This document shows, in pieces, positions 25,796 through 35,681 of a DNA stretch of 64,000 nucleotides; positions within the stretch are counted from its first letter, which is position 1, and every line of letters begins with the position of its first letter. A program made the translations under genes and the position numbers. The stretch lies in assembly GCF_022811925.1 (NCBI RefSeq), contig NZ_CP065511.1, forward strand, positions 5,147,001 to 5,211,000, given 5' to 3'. This DNA comes from Cytobacillus oceanisediminis. Lineage in GTDB: Bacteria > Bacillota > Bacilli > Bacillales > Cytobacillaceae. The notes beneath the pieces were generated by a model, which was not told the origin of the DNA, did not search any database, and worked only from the letters and a program-made list of their open reading frames with translations.

Positions 25796-26352
25796 AAAAA
25801 ATACCTACCCTCAATTAAACTTCTAATATTTAATGAATTTTTCTCCCACTCTTCTTTGAATAGTCCAAATAAATGAACATCATGAAATCTATCATTTTTA
25901 ATTACATGTTTGCGAAGCAGCCCTTCTTTACTAAAACCAAGCTTTTGATGAAATGTTACACTTTTATTATTAAAGCTTATAACTTCAGCACATAATTTCC
26001 TGATTGACAGTTCTCCAAATATATAATTTAAAGATGTATATCCCAAAAGTGTTCCCATACCCTTTGGAGCATCATTTGCACCGATATAAAAGCCCCACTC
26101 ACACTTATTATTGGTTCGATCAATTTTATTTATATTTAATATTCCATATGGAACATTATCATAATAAAATACCTTAGATAAACTTGTGTTGCTATCTTTT
26201 AATCCTTCATACCAATTAAGATGCTCCTCCAATAAAATAATGTTGCTATTATACATCACTTTTCTAACCGATTCCTTATTACGCCAATCAAGTATTTTTT
26301 CCAAATCCTTTTTACAAATATCCTTTAGCTCTGCCTTTGAAATTGATATCAT
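25792..26352 (-). CDS. pseH: UDP-4-amino-sugar N-acetyltransferase (PseH)
   Basis: A 186-residue GNAT. It adds the N4 acetyl group in the pseudaminate pathway. It shows DLEKILDWRNKESVRKVMYN near the start, WGFYIGANDAPKGMGTLLGY as the acetyl-CoA-binding region, and KLGFSKEGLLRKHV. The ATG at 26352 is favoured by GGAG 9 bases upstream, although it overlaps the end of pseG by 41 bases. Position between pseG and pseI supports the assignment. Confidence 0.87.
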   Translation of the reverse strand: MISISKAELKDICKKDLEKILDWRNKESVRKVMYNSNIILLEEHLNWYEGLKDSNTSLSKVFYYDNVPYGILNINKIDRTNNKCEWGFYIGANDAPKGMGTLLGYTSLNYIFGELSIRKLCAEVISFNNKSVTFHQKLGFSKEGLLRKHVIKNDRFHDVHLFGLFKEEWEKNSLNIRSLIEGRYFL

Positions 26353-27436
26353 TTTGTATCTCCAAAATTTTTTTGATAAGTAGTCTATCTTTTAAATATT
26401 TGGGATTTACGATTTCCCTACTACTTTTAATCATCGCATTCATTTTAGAATTATCGTTACAAAGTTCATTCAATTTTATATTAATATCTTCAGATGATAC
26501 TTCCTTACTTTCACCTAAACAACAAACTGCACCTTTTTCAGCGATAGCAGTTGATAACTCGCTTTGGTTATCTGCTACCACTATTGTAATTGCCGGTAAT
26601 CCAAGGAAACATCTTTCCCATGATGTCGTACCACCTGCCCCAATTGCTAGGTCCGCATTCATCATCAGTTCAGCCATATTCTTTACTTGGCAAAAGTATG
26701 ATACATTTTCCATTGTTTCACATAATTCACTTATCAAGTCTTTCCTTGGATTGTTTAATCCAACAACTACATTAAACTTAATAGCAGAATAAGCTCGCTC
26801 TTGAATTGCTTTAATTGTTTTTAATGTTTCTTCAGTAGGATCAGTACCACCAAAAAATATAAGAACATTCTCTATATTCCCATCACGTTTAATTTTACTT
26901 TGATCAATAAATAAAAATTCATCGCGTAATAAAACATAGTTAGGCCCTAATAGTTGAATACACGAATCTGGAACTAATCCTTTGTAACGGACATTTAAAT
27001 TAGGATAATAATTTTGGTCAAGTAGGATATCACAGTCATGAGGTCGATTAGCAAGGTCATCTATCACCATGATATGTTTTACGTCTAATCGTAACTCACT
27101 CTCCCATACTGTATCTATCCCATAGTGATCAATGATTAGCAAATCTACTTTTTGGTTTATGCTTTTTAATGCTAACTTTGTTTCTTGTACATCCTTAATC
27201 CAATTTTCTCTAATCCATTGCCAATGATTTTGAATTTCATCAGATATGGCAAGAGTAAAAACATCAAAGCCCTGATCAATCAGAAACGGAATACTGTTTC
27301 CTGGGAAGTCTCGACAAACAAAAATAATATTTGCTCCTTCTCTCTCTAGCTGTTTTGCCAATGTAACACAACGCATTACATGGCCAGTTCCTATCTGAAG
27401 AGAGGAATCAGTTCTAATTACGACATTCATTTTCAT
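26312..27436 (-). CDS. pseG: UDP-2,4-diacetamido-trideoxy-altropyranose hydrolase
   Basis: A 374-residue GT-B-fold nucleotide-sugar hydrolase that releases UDP in the pathway. It begins VVIRTDSSLQIGTGHVMRCV, the PseG hallmark with the catalytic His of TGHVMRC, and has LIIDHYGID, MVIDDLANRPHDCD and IGAGGTTSWERCFLGLPAI. Some 10-30 residues longer than common PseG proteins at the C-terminus, where it overlaps pseH. It lies 6 bases after pseF. Confidence 0.92.
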   Translation of the reverse strand: MKMNVVIRTDSSLQIGTGHVMRCVTLAKQLEREGANIIFVCRDFPGNSIPFLIDQGFDVFTLAISDEIQNHWQWIRENWIKDVQETKLALKSINQKVDLLIIDHYGIDTVWESELRLDVKHIMVIDDLANRPHDCDILLDQNYYPNLNVRYKGLVPDSCIQLLGPNYVLLRDEFLFIDQSKIKRDGNIENVLIFFGGTDPTEETLKTIKAIQERAYSAIKFNVVVGLNNPRKDLISELCETMENVSYFCQVKNMAELMMNADLAIGAGGTTSWERCFLGLPAITIVVADNQSELSTAIAEKGAVCCLGESKEVSSEDINIKLNELCNDNSKMNAMIKSSREIVNPKYLKDRLLIKKILEIQNDINFKGRAKGYL

Positions 27437-27442
27437 CCCAAC

Positions 27443-28174
27443 CTATATCTTCTTTTGTTCGATATGGGCATTAAGATCATTCCATTGAGGATTTATTTTT
27501 AATAATTCTATAACATCTTCTAAGGAGAATTTTTCTTTTGTATTGTATAACTCGCCTATAATTCGTTTAATCAATTCAAAGTCTTCCACTGTGTCAACCG
27601 TCCAGCGGTAAGAACCGTAATCTCTCTTACTACTTACATTTTCAAGCTTAAAAAGCTTAGGGTTAGAATAAATGTATGCTGTCACATGTTCTCTATCTCT
27701 AGGTAGAGTAGCTTCATGATAAGCCCTTTTTAATGATTCGAATGAAAAGACTTCTGTATCAAGTCCTCTTGGATAAGTTCTTTCTAGTGTATTCGAAACA
27801 TAATCTATAGTACCTTTATTATTTAAATAATGGTTCACCACTTTATCAATCACTGCCGGATCAATGATTGGACAATCAGATGTTAAACGTACAATAATAT
27901 CGATATCATGATTCCTTGCTGTCTCGTAGTAACGAGATAATACATCTTGTTCAGAACCACGATAATAGTCAACTCCCAGTCTTTCACACACTTCTATAAT
28001 GGGCTGTTCATTTTCTTTTACAGTAGTTGCTACAATAATTTGATCTATAGTATTAGAAAGTCTTACTCGCTCCAATTGATACTCTAGTAATGGCTTCCCA
28101 TTAACAGTTTTCAATATTTTCCCTGGCAGTCTTGTAGAGCCCATACGTGCTTGAATGATTGCTGCTACTTTCAA
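27443..28174 (-). CDS. pseF: Pseudaminic acid cytidylyltransferase (PseF/SpsF-like)
   Basis: A 243-residue nucleotidyltransferase that activates the nonulosonic acid with CTP. It opens AAIIQARMGSTRLPGKILKT, the CMP-nonulosonate/CMP-KDO synthetase signature, and has RLTSDCPIIDPAVID and DYGSYRWTVDTVEDFELIKR. It is of the SpsF type found in Bacillus; the Pse role comes from its place between pseC and pseG. Confidence 0.88.
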   Translation of the reverse strand: MKVAAIIQARMGSTRLPGKILKTVNGKPLLEYQLERVRLSNTIDQIIVATTVKENEQPIIEVCERLGVDYYRGSEQDVLSRYYETARNHDIDIIVRLTSDCPIIDPAVIDKVVNHYLNNKGTIDYVSNTLERTYPRGLDTEVFSFESLKRAYHEATLPRDREHVTAYIYSNPKLFKLENVSSKRDYGSYRWTVDTVEDFELIKRIIGELYNTKEKFSLEDVIELLKINPQWNDLNAHIEQKKI

Positions 28175-28193
28175 TGAAACACCTTCTCTTATT

Positions 28194-29378
28194 TCATTTT
28201 GAATATGTTTTCACAGTTTGCGTGAAAATACTAATTACATCTTCTACATCTTGATCTGTCATTGCTGGGAACAAAGGTAGTGAAATAATTTCTTCATATA
28301 ACTTTTCAGCATTCGGTAATGAGCCCTTCGAATAACCGAGTCCCTGGTAAAACGGAAGTAAATGTACAGGAATATAATGGACATTTACTCCAACATTTTG
28401 CTTCTGCAGTGCTTCAAAAATATCTTTTCTTCCCACAGATAAATCATCTAAATTCAACCGAATAATATATAAATGCCAACTTGAGTCTCCTGACTCATTT
28501 TGAAAAGGAGTGATAACCTCAGGAATTTCTTGAAAGGCCTGATTATATTTAGCTACTATTTCTTTACGCTTTTCTACAAACATATCTATCTTATCCATCT
28601 GACTACAGCCTAAGGCTGCCTGGAAATCTGTCATTCTATAATTGTAGCCGAGAAATTGCATCTCGTAATACCATGGCCCATGGTTTTCTTGCATTAGCTC
28701 AGTATCTCTGGTGATTCCATGAGAACGGAATTGCAAAAGCTTTTCATAGTATTTCTTATTGTTCGTAACAATCATACCGCCTTCACCTGAGGTTACATGT
28801 TTGACAGGGTGAAAGCTGAACATGGTCATATCACTTAATGATCCCACTTTTTTCCCTTTGTATTCAGCCCCAATAGCATGCGCAGCATCCTCAATAACAA
28901 CTAAGTCATGCTTCTTAGCTAGTTCATGGATTTTATCTAATTCTACTGGTTGTCCAGTAAAATCTACTGGAATAATTGCTTTAGTATTCTTCGTAATTTT
29001 GTTCGCTATTTCATTTGGATCAATGTTATATGTTTTAGGATCAATATCAGCAAAAACCACTGTTCCACCTTGATATAGTACACAGTTGGCACTAGCTGCA
29101 AACGTCATTGGAGTTGTGATTACTTCATCACCATTACCAATACCAGCTGCAAAGCAGGCACCATGTAGGGCAGCGGTACCATTTGAAAAGGCTACTGCAA
29201 ATTTCGCTCCAACATATTCTGCTACTTTTTGCTCAAATGCTTGTATAGCAGGTCCAGTCGTTAAATAATCACCTTTTAAAACCTTAACAACAGCCTCTAT
29301 ATCTTCCTCATCAATCCACTGTTTCCCATAGGGTAAATAGGTGTCTCTAGTCGTTTCAGAAACATTCTTTGTCTTCAT
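28194..29378 (-). CDS. pseC: UDP-4-amino-4,6-dideoxy-N-acetyl-altrosamine transaminase
   Basis: A 394-residue DegT/DnrJ/EryC1 aminotransferase (PLP). It shows YLPYGKQWIDEEDIEAVVKV, SNGTAALHGACFAAGI, VVIEDAAHAIGAEYKGKKVG and the PLP-lysine motif FSFHPVKHVTSGEGG, plus the C-terminal VGVNVHYIPVHLLPFYQ. It transfers an amino group from glutamate to the 4-keto sugar made by PseB, whose gene is 34 bases upstream. Confidence 0.92.
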   Translation of the reverse strand: MKTKNVSETTRDTYLPYGKQWIDEEDIEAVVKVLKGDYLTTGPAIQAFEQKVAEYVGAKFAVAFSNGTAALHGACFAAGIGNGDEVITTPMTFAASANCVLYQGGTVVFADIDPKTYNIDPNEIANKITKNTKAIIPVDFTGQPVELDKIHELAKKHDLVVIEDAAHAIGAEYKGKKVGSLSDMTMFSFHPVKHVTSGEGGMIVTNNKKYYEKLLQFRSHGITRDTELMQENHGPWYYEMQFLGYNYRMTDFQAALGCSQMDKIDMFVEKRKEIVAKYNQAFQEIPEVITPFQNESGDSSWHLYIIRLNLDDLSVGRKDIFEALQKQNVGVNVHYIPVHLLPFYQGLGYSKGSLPNAEKLYEEIISLPLFPAMTDQDVEDVISIFTQTVKTYSK

Positions 29379-29412
29379 TATGGTCCTCCTAAAAAAGAAA
29401 TGTAATCAAAGA

Positions 29413-30402
<990 letters not shown>

Positions 30403-30456
30403 TTATTTGATTTTTATTTTATTAGATTTCATTAATAGTACTCTTGTATATAACTA

Positions 30457-31137
30457 CTAATATGCACCTTTTCTTAGCAAAACAAGTAATACAGTTTTAA
30501 TTAAAATCTTAATATCTAATGATAGAGATTGATTATATACATAAAATAGTTCAATATCTACTCTTTCTGGGTAACCAACATCACTTCTGCCACATACTTG
30601 CCAATAACCAGTGATTCCCGGTTTTACTGAAAGAAATTCTGCTTTTCTATGTTTATATTCCATTAACTCTTCCTTAACTACAGGTCTTGGACCAACTAAA
30701 CTCATATCACCTTTTAGAACATTTATGAATTGAGGTAACTCATCTAAGCTTGTTTTCCTAATAAATTGTCCAAATTTTGTTATTCGAGGATCTTCTTCTG
30801 GCTCTAATTTATAATTATTAGCTTTATATTTTTCATATAGAGCTTTATCACTCTTAAGTTTCTCCTCTGCTTTTACCACCATGGAACGGAACTTATAGAT
30901 ATAAAATTCTTTACCATCCTGCCCTATGCGAATTTGCTTAAAGAAAATTGGGCCTTTATTATCGCCAAACACATAGAATAGAGAAAGCAAAACGAATGCC
31001 GGGAATAATATTATAAGGCCAAATATAGAGCCAATTATATCTAGTGACCTCTTTATACCTCTTTCAAATATACTCTTTTGCAGAATAGGGCTTTCTTTTA
31101 AATATTGACTTGAATTCAGTTGAGCTTTTGCCATCAC
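30457..31137 (-). CDS. Priming sugar-phosphate transferase (EpsL/PglC type)
   Basis: A 226-residue bacterial sugar transferase (PF02397) that loads the first sugar phosphate onto undecaprenyl phosphate. One membrane segment at about residues 30-55 ([20 protein letters not shown]) is followed by the catalytic [36 protein letters not shown] and [15 protein letters not shown]. The short length, without the N-terminal four-helix domain, fits the monotopic PglC-like group. It overlaps galU by 4 bases. Confidence 0.92.
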   Translation of the reverse strand: MMAKAQLNSSQYLKESPILQKSIFERGIKRSLDIIGSIFGLIILFPAFVLLSLFYVFGDNKGPIFFKQIRIGQDGKEFYIYKFRSMVVKAEEKLKSDKALYEKYKANNYKLEPEEDPRITKFGQFIRKTSLDELPQFINVLKGDMSLVGPRPVVKEELMEYKHRKAEFLSVKPGITGYWQVCGRSDVGYPERVDIELFYVYNQSLSLDIKILIKTVLLVLLRKGAY

Positions 31138-32027
31138 GATACACCTACTTTCTTCTCAAACTCCTTTATTTTTTCTTTCATATAGCAAACAATTTCTTCT
31201 TCTAAATCTTTATGTTGTAAAGCAAATTGAATAGTTGTTTTCACAAAACCAGAGGTTTCTCCCACATCGTACCGGTCTCCTTCGAAATCATAAGCAAAAA
31301 CTCTCTGGATCTGATTTAGATGCTGGATTGCATCTGTTAACTGTACCTCACCCCCGGCACCTTTTTCTTGTTTATCTAGGAACATGAAGATTTCAGGTGT
31401 TAAAATATATCGACCCATAATTGCTAAATTAGATGGTGCTGTGCCTGGCTTTGGCTTTTCTACAAAATTACTGACCTGATAACGTCTTCCATTCTGTGTC
31501 TCAGGGTCAATAATTCCATAACGATGAGTGTCTTGTTCAGAGACTTTTTGTACACCAATAACAGAAGAATGAATTTCTTCATATTGGTCAATTAACTGTC
31601 TTAAGCAGGGCGTGTCGCTTTGAACAATATCATCACCAAGCAGAACAGCGAATGGCTCATCACCAATAAAGTTACGGGCACACCATACTGCATGACCTAA
31701 TCCCTTAGGTTCTTTTTGTCTAATGTAATGGATATCTGCCAAATTCGTAGAGTAGCGCACCTTTTCTAGTAAGTCGAGCTTCCCCTTTTCAGCCAGATTC
31801 TGCTCAAGCTCTGGTGCAAAATCAAAATGATCTTCAATCGCACGCTTCCCTTTACCAGTAACAATAATAATATCTTCAATTCCTGAAGCTACCGCTTCTT
31901 CCACTATGTATTGAATTGTAGGTTTATCCACAATTGGCAGCATTTCCTTTGGCATCGCTTTTGTTGCTGGCAAAAATCTTGTACCGAGACCTGCAGCAGG
32001 AATAATCGCCTTACGTACCCTCTTCAT
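31134..32027 (-). CDS. galU: UTP-glucose-1-phosphate uridylyltransferase
   Basis: A 297-residue GalU/GtaB making UDP-glucose. Motifs are [50 protein letters not shown] and NFVEKPKPG. The frame is open 14 codons further, but the ATG at 32027 has AAAGGAG upstream inside that extension and matches the family start. The EAR-like RNA and a terminator-like hairpin lie just in front. Confidence 0.93.
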   Translation of the reverse strand: MKRVRKAIIPAAGLGTRFLPATKAMPKEMLPIVDKPTIQYIVEEAVASGIEDIIIVTGKGKRAIEDHFDFAPELEQNLAEKGKLDLLEKVRYSTNLADIHYIRQKEPKGLGHAVWCARNFIGDEPFAVLLGDDIVQSDTPCLRQLIDQYEEIHSSVIGVQKVSEQDTHRYGIIDPETQNGRRYQVSNFVEKPKPGTAPSNLAIMGRYILTPEIFMFLDKQEKGAGGEVQLTDAIQHLNQIQRVFAYDFEGDRYDVGETSGFVKTTIQFALQHKDLEEEIVCYMKEKIKEFEKKVGVS

Positions 32028-32072
32028 TAATTCTTTTCTCCTTTCAATTGTCAAAGCTAAAATGCCCAAAAT

Positions 32073-32122
32073 AAATATCTAATGGTAAAACAGGATAACT
32101 CCTGTACTAGCATTAGATATTT
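32073..32122 (-). terminator. Terminator-like hairpin between EAR-like RNA and galU
   Basis: A 12-bp outer stem (32073-32084 with 32111-32122) and a 6-bp inner stem (ACAGGA 32090-32095 with TCCTGT 32100-32105). On the minus strand ATTTATTTT follows. It sits inside the operon, 45 bases before galU, so it must be passed for expression of all 15 or so downstream genes. Confidence 0.55.
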
Positions 32123-32159
32123 ACATTTTTATATTTATTTCTGTAAGCGAAATAAATCT

Positions 32160-32310
32160 GAATGGCATAGTGCCACGGGGCATCTAACCCCCCCTCACAC
32201 CATGCTATCGACGACACCGCGTCTAAGGTAAGTTCTCTACCCACAGCATGGCCGAGTGCCTCCATTGGTATCGGGTTAGGAGACATTACCGGTCATTTTT
32301 CTAACATTTA
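32160..32310 (-). ncRNA. EAR-like (epsC) antitermination RNA element
   Basis: This gene-free stretch is far richer in G+C than its surroundings and has several complementary blocks, such as GGCATAGTGCC, GGGGCATCTAACCCCC and GGCCATGCTGTGG with CACCATGCTATCG. It lies in the same orientation as, and at the same place in, the EPS operon as the B. subtilis EAR element: after the kinase/phosphatase genes and before the biosynthetic genes. EAR lets RNA polymerase read through terminators along long EPS operons. The identification rests on position, composition and foldability, not on a model search. Confidence 0.6.
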
Positions 32311-32332
32311 ATTATTACTCAAGTAAAAATTA

Positions 32333-33103
32333 CTAAAAGATTCCAAGAAATTTCTTGCGTTTGATTTTCTCGGGTATTTCTTTATAAATATTTTGATTTT
32401 GAACTAGAAGCTCCGCATTCTCCGTAAACATGTAAACCATGTCTACTCCATACTGAGTTTCTATTTCATCCAAAGCTTCTGACATTTTAAATGTCCTGTT
32501 CTTTATGTTATGTGCATCAGATGCAATAAAGTGAGTTAAGTTCGCTTCTATTAATTGATGTGAGAATTTCTTTATGTTTTTCCCAAAATAGCCACATAAG
32601 CTGGATGCTGTTACTTGAGTCAGTGCCCCTTTTTCCACGAATTGATATAGGAGGTCTGACTGCTCCAGTAATTGTTTGTTTCGTTCCGGGTGTACAATAA
32701 CCGGAATTAAACCTTGCAGCTGAATATCAAATAGAAGTCTTTCAGCATATCTTGGTACATGATTTGAAGGAAATTCAATAAATAGATATTGGGATTCACA
32801 TAAAGGAAGAATCGTTCCTTTTTCCAGATCCTCTAGTAGCTCACCATATATTCTTACTTCTTGTCCTGAAAGTATTGTTATTGAAATTGCTTCCTCTTTA
32901 AGTCTCGTGTTTAATTCCTTTACTTTCAAAAGAATCTCTGGTTTTTCGTTCTGATAAGAAGAGTTATGGTGAGGGGTAGCGATGATAGAGGTAATGCCCT
33001 CTTTGACTGCTTCCTTTGCCATCTCCAGGCTATCTTCCATCGTTTGTGCCCCGTCATCTACTCCAGGCAATATATGACAATGAATATCTATCATTTCGCT
33101 CAA
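32333..33103 (-). CDS. Tyrosine-protein phosphatase, PHP family (YwqE/CpsB-like)
   Basis: A 256-residue manganese-dependent PHP-fold phosphatase. Metal-binding motifs are MIDIHCHILPGVDDGAQT, IIATPHHNSSYQ, VIVHPERNKQL and FIASDAHNIKNRTF. It reverses phosphorylation of the neighbouring BY-kinase and thereby tunes polymer length or synthesis. It is the third gene of the EPS operon. Confidence 0.92.
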   Translation of the reverse strand: MSEMIDIHCHILPGVDDGAQTMEDSLEMAKEAVKEGITSIIATPHHNSSYQNEKPEILLKVKELNTRLKEEAISITILSGQEVRIYGELLEDLEKGTILPLCESQYLFIEFPSNHVPRYAERLLFDIQLQGLIPVIVHPERNKQLLEQSDLLYQFVEKGALTQVTASSLCGYFGKNIKKFSHQLIEANLTHFIASDAHNIKNRTFKMSEALDEIETQYGVDMVYMFTENAELLVQNQNIYKEIPEKIKRKKFLGIF

Positions 33104-33190
33104 CCCTCCCGTTTTTTGTCAGCTTTTAGTTCTTTTGTAATGGTAACACGTTGCTTTAATACCGTAAAGAGTAAAACCTGTCGATATTTG

Positions 33191-33895
33191 TCAGTTCGCT
33201 CCGTAATAATAATAATGTTGGTTTTCTTTCATTTTCTTATTATTTAATACGACACCTAACAGCTTGCCTTGAGCACCCGTTAACAACTCTTTCGTTTTGA
33301 TTAACTGATCTTTCTCTGCTTTTCCGCTGCCTGCCACGATGATTGTTCCCTGGCATTTGTTTGATAGTATTTGTGCATCTGTTACTGCCAAAACTGGCGG
33401 TGTATCAAATAGGATAATATCAAATTCTTCCAAAGCAGCCTTCATAAAATAATCCATCGCTCTTGATCCCAATAATTCTGATGGATTAGGCGGAATTGGA
33501 CCGCTTGGAAGTATGAATAAATTCTTCACATCAATCGCTTTAACAGATTCCATAAGCGAAAGCTGGCTTGTTAATACACTAGTTAATCCTGATGTATTTA
33601 ATACATTAAAGGTATAGTGTACGGTTGGCTTTCTTAAATCCGCATCTACAAGTAGTACCTTTTTACCTTGCTGTGCAAATACAACTGCTAGGTTTGCCGT
33701 TGTGGTGGATTTACCTTCTCCAGGACCTGACGATGTCACCATCATGGTTCGAATTTCTTCATCTATAGAAGAGAATTGTATATTTGTTCTGATTGTGCGG
33801 TATTGCTCAGACACAGGTGATTTGGGATCGTTCTTTGTGATGAGCTTGCGCTTATGTTCCATCGCCATCTTTTTCACTGCTTTTTTAAGAGCCAA
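33191..33895 (-). CDS. Capsular/EPS tyrosine kinase (CapB/YwqD/EpsB-like)
   Basis: A 234-residue BY-kinase. It has the Walker A motif SSGPGEGKSTTTANLAVVFA, Walker A' LLVDADLRKPT, Walker B ILFDTPPVLAV and a short C-terminal tyrosine cluster (YYYYG). A TTG start at 33895 is chosen because AAGGGGTG ends 6 bases upstream; the GTG at 33904 lies within that site. It overlaps the end of the Wzz-like gene, and the separately encoded pair forms the active membrane kinase, as in B. subtilis YwqC/YwqD. Confidence 0.9.
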   Translation of the reverse strand: MALKKAVKKMAMEHKRKLITKNDPKSPVSEQYRTIRTNIQFSSIDEEIRTMMVTSSGPGEGKSTTTANLAVVFAQQGKKVLLVDADLRKPTVHYTFNVLNTSGLTSVLTSQLSLMESVKAIDVKNLFILPSGPIPPNPSELLGSRAMDYFMKAALEEFDIILFDTPPVLAVTDAQILSNKCQGTIIVAGSGKAEKDQLIKTKELLTGAQGKLLGVVLNNKKMKENQHYYYYGAN

Positions 33896-34625
33896 TCGTC
33901 TCACCCCTTAATCTTGAGCTTCTTTCTGAACGGCTTGGGCTTTCGCTTGTTTCTTCAATCGTTGCAATGACCCCAAGAACCGGAAGGCCTACTGCTTTTT
34001 CAATATCCTGTTCATCTTTGATAGTGTTATCTAAGTATTCTAATAGAAAGGCAATTCCGACACCTGCCATCAAACCTACCACCATTGCGATTGCAATATT
34101 AAGAAGAGGCTGTGGCTTAACCGGTGAAGGGTTTTCCCCTAATTCGGCTTTAGCAAGGATCGTTACATTGTTAACGTTCATAATATTTACAATTTCTTTT
34201 TGGAAAACTTCTGCTGTTTTATTGGCTATATCCGCTGCCATCTGCGGGTCTTCATCCTGCACTGAGATTGTGACAACCTGTGAACTTTGCTCACTTTGAA
34301 CGGTTATTTTTTCATTCAGTGCACCTGTAATGATATCAAGGTCCAATTCCTTTTTGACTAATTCAAGAATCGCTGCACTTTTAATAATGACGTTATATGT
34401 GTTAATTAACTGCAGGTTGGTTTGAACTTCTCCGGCAGTATATACCCCTTGTTCATCTTTCGCCTGGTTAACGAGAATCTGTGTTGATGATTGATAAATC
34501 GGTGTTAATAAGAAATAACTGACTATCCCGCTGATCATGACTGCTACAATGGTTATGGCTATAATAAGAGAGAATCTCTTTTTTAACGTCTGGAATAGTT
34601 CTTTTAGACTAATCGTTTCCTCCAT
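33885..34625 (-). CDS. Wzz-type chain-length regulator / kinase activator (YwqC-like)
   Basis: A 246-residue protein with two membrane helices (residues 18-38 and about 172-193), framing an extracellular coiled region. The C-terminus holds the GNPSPVKPQPLLN-like proline motif before helix 2 (seen as LGENPSPVKPQPLLNIAIAM). It activates the adjacent tyrosine kinase and controls polymer length. A perfect AGGAGG precedes the ATG. It is the first gene of the EPS operon. Confidence 0.92.
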   Translation of the reverse strand: MEETISLKELFQTLKKRFSLIIAITIVAVMISGIVSYFLLTPIYQSSTQILVNQAKDEQGVYTAGEVQTNLQLINTYNVIIKSAAILELVKKELDLDIITGALNEKITVQSEQSSQVVTISVQDEDPQMAADIANKTAEVFQKEIVNIMNVNNVTILAKAELGENPSPVKPQPLLNIAIAMVVGLMAGVGIAFLLEYLDNTIKDEQDIEKAVGLPVLGVIATIEETSESPSRSERSSRLRGETIGS

Positions 34626-34660
34626 GATATCCTCCTAGTTATATGTTTAAAACAAAAGGT

Positions 34661-34669
34661 ATTATATCA
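34661..34669 (-). promoter_or_regulatory. Probable promoter of the EPS operon (extended -10)
   Basis: On the minus strand TGATATAAT is an extended -10 hexamer (TGnTATAAT) 36 bases before the start of the first EPS gene. No good -35 is present, as is usual for extended -10 promoters. No operator repeat was recognised in the intergenic region to 34828. Confidence 0.5.
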
Positions 34670-34828
34670 TAAAATATTGCTAAATTTGTGTTTTTTTGTC
34701 ATAATTTTAATGAAAATGTAAAGAACTCGTAATCACTGTTTCTATTTAACTATAAATTGTAAGATTTTGATAGATGTTATCCCTTTTTGGAAATTATTAC
34801 ATGTATATAAATTTTTCTGGAGGTTGTT

Positions 34829-35641
34829 ATGAAGCATTTATTGATTATTATCCTTGCGATAGGCTGTGCAGTGGTCCTTTTTTTAGGAAATGCCCATTGG
34901 AATGAAAGGACTGGGCTTTCTAAACAGGAGCCCGTACAGGAAAGTAAAGAATCAGACTCTGACACAAAGGCATCTAAAACTGAAGCTCCATCGAGTACTT
35001 CAAAGGTCACTTTAGAAGAGTTCGAGATTCTTTCCAAAAATTGGCCTGATGCAGCAAAAAAACAATTTGAATTGTCTCTGCAAAAGGAAGAGCCTTTTAA
35101 AATTGTCCTTGCTGGCTCTGAAGCCCTTGGCAATGATACCAATGGCTGGGCCCAATTAACAAAGGCAGAGCTTGAGAAAGCATATGGCGCTGATTCATTA
35201 GAAGTAGTCATCCAAACTTATAATGGAACCTCCATGGATTTCTCTGCTGAAAATAAAGCTAAGGAACTGGCAGCTCTAAAGCCCGATCTAATCCTTTTAG
35301 AGCCATTGACTCTAAATGATAACGGCGAGGTCCGTATTGAGGATTCTCATACCCATATATCTAATTGGATCGATACAGTAAATGCCGAAAATCCGGAAGC
35401 CGTATTTATCATTCAGCCTCCACATCCAATCTATCAGGCAAGTTATTATCCTGTTCAGGTGGAAGAGTTAAAAAACTATGCAGAAACAAACGATATTCCG
35501 TATCTTGATCACTGGACAGCATGGCCTGATCCGCAGGGTGAAGAAATTCTCGGTTACTTATCCGAAGAAGGAGACGTGCCTAACGAAGAGGGACACCTTC
35601 TTTGGAGCAAGTTTGTAAACGAATATTTTATCAGCAAGTAA
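34829..35641 (+). CDS. SGNH/GDSL-type hydrolase, membrane anchored
   Basis: A 270-residue protein with a signal anchor (residues 3-19), a Ser/Glu/Lys-rich linker to about residue 60, and an SGNH-fold domain. Block I is IVLAGSEALGNDT, with Ser in place of the GDS motif core. The C-terminal catalytic block is PNEEGHLLW, holding His with an Asn/Asp partner upstream. Relatives in Bacillus sit next to EPS loci and are annotated as SGNH hydrolases. It may remove acyl groups from a surface polymer. It is divergent from the EPS operon and shares its control region. Confidence 0.8.
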   Translation: MKHLLIIILAIGCAVVLFLGNAHWNERTGLSKQEPVQESKESDSDTKASKTEAPSSTSKVTLEEFEILSKNWPDAAKKQFELSLQKEEPFKIVLAGSEALGNDTNGWAQLTKAELEKAYGADSLEVVIQTYNGTSMDFSAENKAKELAALKPDLILLEPLTLNDNGEVRIEDSHTHISNWIDTVNAENPEAVFIIQPPHPIYQASYYPVQVEELKNYAETNDIPYLDHWTAWPDPQGEEILGYLSEEGDVPNEEGHLLWSKFVNEYFISK

Positions 35642-35645
35642 ATTT

Positions 35646-35679
35646 AAACCACCATTGAAACTTCAATGGTGGTTTTTCA
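35646..35679 (+). terminator. Terminator of SGNH gene
   Basis: ACCACCATTGAA (35649-35660) pairs with TTCAATGGTGGT, followed by TTTTTC. It sits between convergent genes and can work for both. Confidence 0.85.
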
Positions 35680-35681
35680 TT

